Shown in pieces: positions 31,601-36,556 of a stretch of 36,556 bases of DNA. The notes under the pieces are model-generated. The model made no database searches. It saw nothing but the letters and a program-made list of their open reading frames with translations, and had not been told where the DNA came from. Each line of letters starts with the position of its first letter. The first letter of the stretch is position 1. Source of the DNA: JAAEQG01 sp023133475 (lineage in GTDB: Bacteria; Planctomycetota; Phycisphaerae; UBA1845); NCBI GenBank assembly GCA_030631415.1, contig DAOVLE010000020.1, forward strand, positions 1 to 36,556, read 5' to 3'. A program made the position numbers and the translations under genes.

Positions 31601-33242
31601 TATTGCCGATAAACGCCGCCGCCCCACCGTTGGGATTGTTCAAAAACGCCTCGGAGATCGAATCGTAATCGAAGGCATTCGGCGAGCAGCCCAGGGTCCA
31701 CAACACGCCCTGGCGAGAGCCGTTGGTCAGAGACATGACGTCGTCCGTGGTCAAACTCCCTCCACCCACCTTTATCCCCATGCCCATGACGTAGATGCCG
31801 CAGTGATCGATGTGGTTGACTAAGTTGTAGCCGGCATTGAGGTGGGCCATCGCCGAATCGTGATTGAGCAGCTCGTCCCCCTCAAAGGTGTTGCCGGCGT
31901 CGGTCAGCCAGTTGTACAGACGCCAAGTGAAGAAAGAGGGCGAGGACCCCAGGATGATGGCATTGACCGTTTCCTTGCTGTATTGCCCTCGGGGGTAGTC
32001 GGCGGAGGAGTTGGCCCCCATCAGCAGAGCGGTCTTGGCGAAACCTGGAGGCGGTGATTGCTCATAGTTCAGCACCTTATCCACGAAGATGCCCACCTCG
32101 GCGAGGTCCTCCACGGGAGCCCGCCCCACATGCCAGTCGACTCCCTCGTCCACATCGTCACTCCCCTCCCCGAAGATGGCATTGCCGTTGGCGTTCCAGT
32201 TGCCGTCGGCGGTGGCGTAGTAGAGGTCGGTTGGCCCCCACGAATTGTTGTTCTGGCGCTCGGGAAACTGGTCGGTATCACCGCCAAGCAGGACCCATGA
32301 AACCCCCCATAGCTCACCGGCTTCGATGATGAAGTTTCGGATGCGCTCCTGGGTGTCCACGCCCGGGTATTTGGCTTTGATGTCGGATATGGTCCGGATA
32401 ACCGTGTTCAGCCCTTTCTCCTGTTTCCACTGGGCCAGAGGCTTGAAACCGCCGGCGATGGCATCGCTGCTGATAATCAGGTAGTCGACGGGGAGCCCTT
32501 CGAGTGAAGGCCAGTCCCGGGTCTTCCAATCGCCACGCTCGCGGCTTTTGATCGGGTCTTCGACGAGTGTGGGTGGGCCATTGATGCCGATCTTCTCGTC
32601 ATTCTCGACAAGGGCTGCAATGGTTCCCCGAATGGTGGCGTCGCTGCGTTGGCTTCGGCGGCGGGCGTGGAATCGGTCCACGATCTCGGTCTTACCCTCG
32701 AGTTGGAACTCGATATGTGTCAGCATCTCCAGGTTGCCTGGTTGGGGATAATACCGCAGGGGGCTGATGCGCAGCGTGACCACGCGGTACCCCGCCACGA
32801 ACTCCTCCCCGAGCAATTCCACCGTTATCGGGGGGAACGGATATTTCGATCCGTAGATGGCTGGGTCGGGATCGGGCGGCACCGGATCGACGCTTCCGTC
32901 GGTTGGGATCGGAGCCCACACCGGGGAAATCTGAAACGATCCTGGGATGGGGGTGAATGTGGTTGCCAGGACCCGCACTCCGGTGGCATTGAAATCCGGC
33001 GGCACCACCACCCGATAAAGCTGGAGCGGCAGGTTCGGCGCCCCAACTTCCTCTATCCGGTGGAAACATCCCTCGACAGAGACATGGTTGCCTTCCCAAT
33101 CCAATGTGCCGCGCAGGGATTCGACGGCATAGCCGTGCTCGAAAACCTCCTGTGCCGCAACCGGCACAGCCGCAACACACAACCCCGACAGCAAAAACCC
33201 GGTGCCTGTGATCCAAATTTTGGATATGGCGTTAAAACACAT
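28611..33242 (-). CDS. secreted gingipain-like C25 cysteine peptidase with beta-propeller and dockerin-like tail
   Basis: ATG 33242 is chosen: GGAGGAG (33248-33254) is 5 bases upstream and a signal peptide follows (FLLSGLCVAAVPVAAQ); 60 further codons upstream are unsupported. The 1,543-residue protein has a propeptide-like domain (30-240); a C25 peptidase domain from about 250 (VDYLIISSD, LLGGDTDQFPERQ); His480 (VNHIDHCG) and Cys519 (TLGCSPNAF) as the likely catalytic pair; and LLGDPEMRLW closing the domain. Next come Ig-like and CARDB-like domains (GDGCPDAGETLEIPLDVTN and GNGIAEPGETVEIYM), a fibronectin-III-like domain, at least seven FG-GAP/VCBS propeller blades (IGDVDADGWLEVVF, LGDLDGDGFLEIL), and a two-part EF-hand tail (FDIDGDVDLADFAGF, FEPDDDVDLDDYSQF). 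It should be a calcium-rich extracellular or cell-surface protease. Substrate and anchoring are unknown. Confidence 0.92.
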   Translation of the reverse strand: MCFNAISKIWITGTGFLLSGLCVAAVPVAAQEVFEHGYAVESLRGTLDWEGNHVSVEGCFHRIEEVGAPNLPLQLYRVVVPPDFNATGVRVLATTFTPIPGSFQISPVWAPIPTDGSVDPVPPDPDPAIYGSKYPFPPITVELLGEEFVAGYRVVTLRISPLRYYPQPGNLEMLTHIEFQLEGKTEIVDRFHARRRSQRSDATIRGTIAALVENDEKIGINGPPTLVEDPIKSRERGDWKTRDWPSLEGLPVDYLIISSDAIAGGFKPLAQWKQEKGLNTVIRTISDIKAKYPGVDTQERIRNFIIEAGELWGVSWVLLGGDTDQFPERQNNNSWGPTDLYYATADGNWNANGNAIFGEGSDDVDEGVDWHVGRAPVEDLAEVGIFVDKVLNYEQSPPPGFAKTALLMGANSSADYPRGQYSKETVNAIILGSSPSFFTWRLYNWLTDAGNTFEGDELLNHDSAMAHLNAGYNLVNHIDHCGIYVMGMGIKVGGGSLTTDDVMSLTNGSRQGVLWTLGCSPNAFDYDSISEAFLNNPNGGAAAFIGNTRYGVYPQESQDFAFFRAVLDTENRITAVGEACSISRMATSSSYQLRVLNLLGDPEMRLWSEEPSHLQVVHPSMLAVGKQQVTVEVYETMLYPPVPVVGAQVCFYEPGNIFDVGTTGVDGTVTLEIACETIEPVRLTVTAMNHVPYQVDLAVSSMAMVPYLYVSGFDIDDDETGSSNGNGDGCPDAGETLEIPLDVTNGGGAAATDVIVTLTSLTPEVAVLVDEFCVGDIDVGETVTTGSFVVVVDPDCSAETFAEFSVQMSFQGVGLPHTDTFWFRIHAPDLRINGSALVDDGSGQSQGNGNGIAEPGETVEIYMELANPGHGVAREVTAVATSNHQNLVVLDDTSHFGDISPMNTVLAGDPIVVDISINFVGDETLTLEVFDYYMLRGTFILDLVAPPAPTGLGFESGADYIYLTWEPVPAADLLGYHVYRSEFRDGPFLRLDTLVQAGSSLYYDEILLTGISSEGIFFYYITAVDESGNEGLPSDMLMAWINYPQQSGWPIELGGHIFASATAADVDGDGTMEIFVGGLDGKVYGFYHDGTEMFDLDNDPTTVSGFAVTEGTGVWGAPAIGDLDRDGSPDVIVTSRGSEDKVYAWSVFDNDGDGAPDPVPGWPVFLGDGCGRSLGSPAIGDVDADGWLEVVFTTECGGGMVHVIDGRGFEETGWPQTGLENWTYTTPALGHIDLAGDVPTLEIIVGGRNGSIYAWDCAGNLLPGWPVATGGEIDSSPALGDLDGDGFLEILQNSHDGYLYALEADGTDVVGWEGGKWYHSWTGLLGSPVLADIDGDNLPEVFLTTRNGIAAWCSDGTPLPGWPVTLTSGGGSRSSPAVADIDGDLEFEILVGTGDERVYAVAEDGTPVAHWPAPTGEWIDTSPTVEDLDNDGDLEVIAGAAAWLYIWDCTEVYPVKKIQWGTFHAGIRRDGLYDPIPPSFGTGDFDIDGDVDLADFAGFQACFRTSDVVTLPLKPPCRHFDFEPDDDVDLDDYSQFCTKITGP

Positions 33243-33320
33243 GGCTACTCCTCCAATTTCGAGCCAAACACGAACACGTATCGGCAAATCCTGACGGAAC
33301 AAATTGTCGATACAACCCCC

Positions 33321-33326
33321 ATTATA
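33321..33326 (-). promoter_or_regulatory. possible -10 box TATAAT of the C25 peptidase gene
   Basis: A perfect TATAAT on the minus strand about 80 bases before ATG 33242, leaving a leader of roughly 70 bases. No good -35 hexamer stands 16-18 bases upstream. Confidence 0.35.
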
Positions 33327-33372
33327 GACCTGCACATTAGAGCATAGACCATCGGGATTCACAATTTGACAC

Positions 33373-33494
33373 GTAGGGCGGGTTTCACCCGCCGGTCCGT
33401 CAGTCCAAAGCCCAAAGTCCAAAGTCCAAAGTCAGTGACACTAGCGTTCCCGCTGATGCCACTGACTTTGGACTTTGGACCTTGGACTTTGGAC
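33373..33494. repeat. 35-base stem hairpin of TTTGGAC tandem units, plus a GGGCGGGTTTCACCCGCC palindrome
   Basis: Arms 33403-33437 and 33460-33494, each made of CCAAAGT units plus CAGTG, pair at 33 of 35 positions; the 22-base loop holds its own AGCG/CGCT stem. It starts 7 bases after the frr stop. The TTTGGAC unit also occurs at 15168-15194 and 16159-16179. A single palindrome sits at 33373-33393. Confidence 0.85.
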
Positions 33495-33501
33495 TTTTTG
33501 C

Positions 33502-34065
33502 CTATTGCTCCTCGATTTCCTTGGTTTTGGATGCTACGAGGGTGTCGATTTGATCTTCGTGTTGCTTGGTTAGCTTTTGGGTTTTCTCTTTGGCGGTGTC
33601 TGCTTCGTCTTCGGTGAGGGTGCTATTTTTCTTTTCGGCGTCGATGTGTTTGTTGGTATCCCGGCGGACGTTGCGGATCGCCACCTTCTGAGCCTCAGCC
33701 ATCTTCTTGGCCTGCTGGACCATCTGCTTGCGGCGTTCGCCGGAAAGGGCTGGGACCGGCAGACGGATCGACTTGCCGTCGGACTGCGGAGTGATGCCGA
33801 TGTCGGATGTGGAAATCCCCCGCTCGATGTCCTTTAGGGTGCCGGGGTCGAACGGCTTGACCACCAACAACGAGGGTTCCGGGGCGGTGACGCTGGCCAA
33901 CTCACGCAGCTCCATGGTGCTTCCGTAGGAAGGGACCTCGATGCGTAAATGCTCGACCAGCCCGGGCGAAGCCCGACCGGTTCGCACACCACGCAACTCC
34001 TGTTTGAAGTACTCAATCGCCTTGGCCATTGCGGCTTTGCACTCTCTTTCGAGATCCTTAGCCAT
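33502..34065 (-). CDS. frr: ribosome recycling factor
   Basis: 187 residues, the normal length (185). Domain I is a three-helix bundle (RGVRTGRASPGLVEHLRIEVPSYG, then MVQQAKKMAEAQKVAIRNVRRD) and domain II a small beta domain (ELASVTAPEPSLLVVKPFDPGTLKDIE). With EF-G it splits post-termination ribosomes. GGAGGAACGACG places the Shine-Dalgarno 7 bases before ATG 34065. Unusually for frr, pyrH and tsf are not beside it; it has its own likely promoter at 34093-34121 and is followed by a strong hairpin. Confidence 0.97.
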   Translation of the reverse strand: MAKDLERECKAAMAKAIEYFKQELRGVRTGRASPGLVEHLRIEVPSYGSTMELRELASVTAPEPSLLVVKPFDPGTLKDIERGISTSDIGITPQSDGKSIRLPVPALSGERRKQMVQQAKKMAEAQKVAIRNVRRDTNKHIDAEKKNSTLTEDEADTAKEKTQKLTKQHEDQIDTLVASKTKEIEEQ

Positions 34066-34092
34066 CGTCGTTCCTCCGCGTTAAAGTGCGGG

Positions 34093-34121
34093 AGTTTAGC
34101 ATCAGACCACCCGAGCGACAA
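34093..34121 (-). promoter_or_regulatory. sigma70-type promoter of frr
   Basis: On the minus strand TTGTCG (34121-34116) and TAAACT (34098-34093) are 17 bases apart, with an extended TGC before the -10. Start of transcription would fall about 20 bases before the Shine-Dalgarno-ATG. Confidence 0.5.
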
Positions 34122-34144
34122 CCCGCATAATGAAGGTTGGCGCG

Positions 34145-34570
34145 TCACCAGGCTCGCCAGAAATTGCGGGCGCCGATTGCCAGCGCCGTGCCGATGGCGG
34201 TGTAGAGCAACCCGACAATGTGTTCGGAGAACAGGCCGCCGCGGAACAGCCATCCCATCATTGCCATGAGCGCAATAAGCGTCCAGGTCTTCAACGACAC
34301 GAACCCCCCGAGGCAACGCCCGTCACCCCGCACCCGGATGCGCTCGATAATGCGCCCGGCAGCCCGGTCCAGGACAAAGCGGGCCTTGAGCACCCCGAGG
34401 ATAATCGCCACCGCCAGTTGTAAATAGACATAGCCGGTTTCCGCCCGCATGACCCACCGGGCGCCGGAGTAAAACAGCGACCCGCCCACCACGGTCCACA
34501 TCAGCGCAGCGAGCAGCACGTGCACATTCTGCGGAGCAGCCGGCTTGAACCTTTCTATCCAACGATCCAC
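34145..34570 (-). CDS. small four-helix integral membrane protein of unknown function
   Basis: 141 residues, starting at GTG 34570 with GAGGTGG about 4 bases upstream. Four hydrophobic segments are seen: VLLAALMWTVVGGSLFYSGA, YVYLQLAVAIILGVLKARFV, LKTWTLIALMAMMGWLFRG and VGLLYTAIGTALAIGA. A positively charged loop (LDRAAGRIIERIRVRGDGRC) between helices 2 and 3 suggests it faces the cytosol. I do not recognise a named family. It lies 79 bases upstream of the frr start in the same direction, but frr seems to have its own promoter, so joint transcription is uncertain. Confidence 0.75.
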   Translation of the reverse strand: MDRWIERFKPAAPQNVHVLLAALMWTVVGGSLFYSGARWVMRAETGYVYLQLAVAIILGVLKARFVLDRAAGRIIERIRVRGDGRCLGGFVSLKTWTLIALMAMMGWLFRGGLFSEHIVGLLYTAIGTALAIGARNFWRAW

Positions 34571-34830
34571 AAATCCACCTCAGTTTGTATTATACTTTCA
34601 GTAAAACCGTGGTGTGTGTAAAGGCAAGAGGCAACAAGGAAACAAGGAAAGGATGTGAGAGGGGGCAACGGATCGCCTGGCTCACTGCGGATTCCGTCGC
34701 TCCCTCCGAGGGCTGAGAATGCGTCATCGTGTTCATGAATACGTGTCCTTAGAGTCACAGCGTTGCGTGCCACCCAGGACACGGGTTTACTGAATATTTA
34801 CGGCTGGTGGCCTGTCCGACATGCACCCCC

Positions 34831-34836
34831 TATAAT
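34831..34836 (+). promoter_or_regulatory. -10 box TATAAT placed for leaderless hutH transcript
   Basis: A perfect TATAAT lies 9 bases before the hutH ATG at 34846, with no Shine-Dalgarno between them. Transcription starting about 7 bases after the box would begin at or just before the ATG. The -35 region is weak. Confidence 0.45.
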
Positions 34837-34845
34837 CACCACATT

Positions 34846-36393
34846 ATGAACAACCAAAGTACGCCTGATGAGGGCATCGCCCAGGTGCGCCTCGATACTG
34901 GGCCATTGAATCTTGACACCTTCGATGCGCTGTTTGGTCGCCGAATCGAGGTGACTATCGACGATGCGGCCCGACAGCGTGTAAAGCAATGCCGCCGCAT
35001 CGTGGAATCCCTGGCCAAGTCTGACACCCCTATATACGGGGTGAACACCGGTTTCGGCTCACTTTGCAACAAGCGGATCGGGGCGGATAAGTTGGAGCTG
35101 TTGCAGGAGAACCTGATCCGCTCGCACGCGGTGGGAGTGGGTGCCCCGGTGCCCGATTCCGTGGTGCGGTTCATGCTTCTGCTGAAAATCCAAAGCCTGT
35201 GCCTGGGAGCCAGCGGAGTGCGGCTGGAGACTGTTTTGCGTCTGGCGGACATGCTCAACGCCGACCTCCTTCCGGTGGTCCCCTCCCAGGGTTCGCTGGG
35301 AGCCAGCGGTGATCTGGCGCCGCTGGCACATATGGTCTCGCCGATGCTGGGGCGTGGCGAAGTGGTCTGCAACGGTCGGGTCGAACCCGCACGCCCGGCA
35401 TTTGAACGACAAGGCCTGACCCCGATCAAGCTCGGTGCCAAGGAGGGCTTGGCGCTGATCAACGGGACTCAGCTCATGTGTGCCTATGCGGTGGCTTTGT
35501 TGGTTCGGGCCAACCGCCTGCTGAAGCACGCCGACATTATCGCCGCCATGTCCCTGGAGGCGGTCCAGGGCAGTCTCATGCCTTTCCGCGAAGAGTTGCA
35601 CCGCCTGCGACCGCACCGCGGCGCCGTCGAGACAGCAGCCAACATCCGCCGCCTCATGGTTGACAGCGAGATTCTCGAATCGCACCTCGATTGCGAACGG
35701 GTGCAGGACCCCTACTCGATCCGTTGCGTGCCGCAGGTTCACGGTGCCTCCCGAGATGCGATCCGGCATGTGGCTGACATTGTGCAAACGGAGATCAACT
35801 CGGTGACCGACAATCCGGTCATCATCAGCGAAGACCTGGTGATCAGCGGCGGCAACTTCCACGGTCAACCGCTGGCTTTGGGGTTGGATTACCTGGCTAT
35901 TGCCGTGGCGGAACTGGCGTCGATCTCTGAGCGGCGGGTTTATCTGTTGCTTAGTGGGCTGGGGGGGTTGCCGGCGTTGCTGATGAAGGATACCGGCATC
36001 AACAGCGGGTTCATGTTGCCGCAGTATACCGCGGCTGCTCTGGTTAGTGAGAACAAGACACTGGCTCATCCCGCCTCGGTGGACTCGATCCCGACCTCGC
36101 TGGGGCAGGAGGATCACGTCAGCATGGGGGCCAACGCTGCCATTCAGGCCTGGCGGATCATGGACAACACCGAGACCGTTTTGGCCATCGAGATGATGTG
36201 TGCCGCCCAGGCTCTTGACTTCCGCGCTCCGGTCAAGCCGGGGCGTGGCGTGGAGGTGGCCCACGAGGAGATTCGCAAGGTTATCACTCATGCCGAGCGG
36301 GACCGTTCGTTCGGCAAAGACATCGAGGATTCGCTGGCATTGCTGCGCTCGCAAAAGGTTGCCCAGGCAGTGGAAAGCAGTTTGGGGGGATAA
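34846..36393 (+). CDS. hutH: histidine ammonia-lyase
   Basis: 515 residues, family length. The MIO cofactor forms from Ala153-Ser154-Gly155 in GSLGASGDLAPLAHM. YGVNTGFGSL carries the catalytic Tyr, and NLIRSHAVGVG has the Ser-His pair typical of histidine rather than tyrosine or phenylalanine ammonia-lyases. Further on are QDPYSIRCVPQVHGA, TDNPVI, GGNFHGQPLA, SVDSIPTSLGQEDHVSMG. It deaminates histidine to urocanate, the first step of histidine breakdown. ATG 34846 is preferred over an in-frame ATG at 34807 because of the -10 box between them. No other hut gene is present, so either the pathway is scattered or urocanate has another use. The TAA stop merges with a composite repeat. Confidence 0.96.
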   Translation: MNNQSTPDEGIAQVRLDTGPLNLDTFDALFGRRIEVTIDDAARQRVKQCRRIVESLAKSDTPIYGVNTGFGSLCNKRIGADKLELLQENLIRSHAVGVGAPVPDSVVRFMLLLKIQSLCLGASGVRLETVLRLADMLNADLLPVVPSQGSLGASGDLAPLAHMVSPMLGRGEVVCNGRVEPARPAFERQGLTPIKLGAKEGLALINGTQLMCAYAVALLVRANRLLKHADIIAAMSLEAVQGSLMPFREELHRLRPHRGAVETAANIRRLMVDSEILESHLDCERVQDPYSIRCVPQVHGASRDAIRHVADIVQTEINSVTDNPVIISEDLVISGGNFHGQPLALGLDYLAIAVAELASISERRVYLLLSGLGGLPALLMKDTGINSGFMLPQYTAAALVSENKTLAHPASVDSIPTSLGQEDHVSMGANAAIQAWRIMDNTETVLAIEMMCAAQALDFRAPVKPGRGVEVAHEEIRKVITHAERDRSFGKDIEDSLALLRSQKVAQAVESSLGG

Positions 36394-36540
36394 TGGAAAA
36401 TGGAAAATGAAAAATGGAAAATGGGGGATGGGAGACGCCGTTGTTGTGTGCACACGCAGGCGTTTAGTGGCGACAAGCCTGCAACGTTTAGCGGCGACCA
36501 GTCCACAGCGTTTAGCGGCGACCCGAAGGGGAGCGCGTAG
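36393..36540 (+). repeat. full composite repeat starting at the hutH stop codon
   Basis: TGGAAAA units begin with the base after TAA, followed by GGGGGATGGGAGAC, GTGTGCACACGCAGGC and three GTTTAGYGGCGAC units of 23-24 bases, ending GGGGAGCGCGTAGAAGG as at 7068. The orientation follows hutH. Confidence 0.85.
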
Positions 36541-36556
36541 AAGGAAGCGTGAAAAA

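Noticed and set aside
34571..34845. A tRNA or small RNA between the membrane protein and hutH
   Set aside because: No cloverleaf or strong hairpin with U-tract is visible; it holds a GGCAAGAGGCAACAAGG tract and a weak inverted word (CGTGTCC/GGACACG) only.
34846..36393. Tyrosine or phenylalanine ammonia-lyase instead of histidine ammonia-lyase
   Set aside because: The selectivity position reads Ser-His (NLIRSHAV), as in histidine lyases, not His-Leu or Phe-Leu.
35059..36453. A 464-codon minus-strand frame across hutH, and long plus frames at 17404-18564, 19278-20435 and 25982-26737
   Set aside because: Each lies opposite a full-length, strongly conserved enzyme and shows His/Gln- or Arg-rich sequence typical of antisense frames.

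Overview
The window looks like a chromosomal piece of a GC-rich, Gram-negative-type bacterium of the Planctomycetota, most likely class Phycisphaerae or a close relative. This is an inference from three things: three secreted proteins ending in the same two-part EF-hand/dockerin-like tail, a DNA-binding helix-turn-helix fused to a receiver domain, and a very high load of palindromic intergenic repeats. No rRNA, tRNA, CRISPR array, transposase or phage gene was seen.

Layout. 1-1892 (-): the N-terminal 630 codons of a STAND-type P-loop NTPase running into TPR repeats, cut by the window edge. 2487-6524 (-): a large secreted protein with a repeated 243-residue unit, a starch-binding-like module and a dockerin-like tail. 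7297-9165 (+): a secreted parallel beta-helix protein with the same tail. 9268-10872 (+): a TMTC-like membrane glycosyltransferase. 11077-11739 (+): elbB. 11770-12363 (-): an HTH-receiver regulator. 12484-12908 (-): a wrecked mntA/hepT toxin-antitoxin pair. 13088-14767 (-): a second GT-C glycosyltransferase. 15209-16093 (-): a metallophosphoesterase lipoprotein. 16336-17106 (-): a SAM methyltransferase. 20201-17173 (-): an M24 peptidase-accB-accC operon feeding fatty acid synthesis. 20445-21677 (-): an exported endonuclease/exonuclease/phosphatase-fold protein. 21934-22602 (+): a short formyltransferase. 22826-25381 (+): glycogen phosphorylase. 25655-27373 (-): malic enzyme. 27683-28306 (-): a DUF4384 lipoprotein. 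28611-33242 (-): a gingipain-like C25 protease with a beta-propeller and dockerin-like tail. 33502-34065 (-): frr. 34145-34570 (-): a small membrane protein. 34846-36393 (+): hutH.

How the genes work together. Most genes look monocistronic, separated by 200-750 bases of repeats. The clear functional unit is accB-accC. Glycogen phosphorylase and malic enzyme are central-carbon genes. The secreted group (starch-binding-like, beta-helix and C25 proteins) plus two GT-C glycosyltransferases fits a cell that exports and probably glycosylates large surface proteins; that link is inference.

Most distinctive is the intergenic DNA. Several families of palindromic or tandem repeats recur, and at nine or more genes the repeat begins within about ten bases of the stop codon or supplies the stop codon itself. 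One of them, after glgP, can fold as a four-way junction; another, after frr, forms a stem of 33/35 matches. One repeat has replaced the 5' end of mntA.
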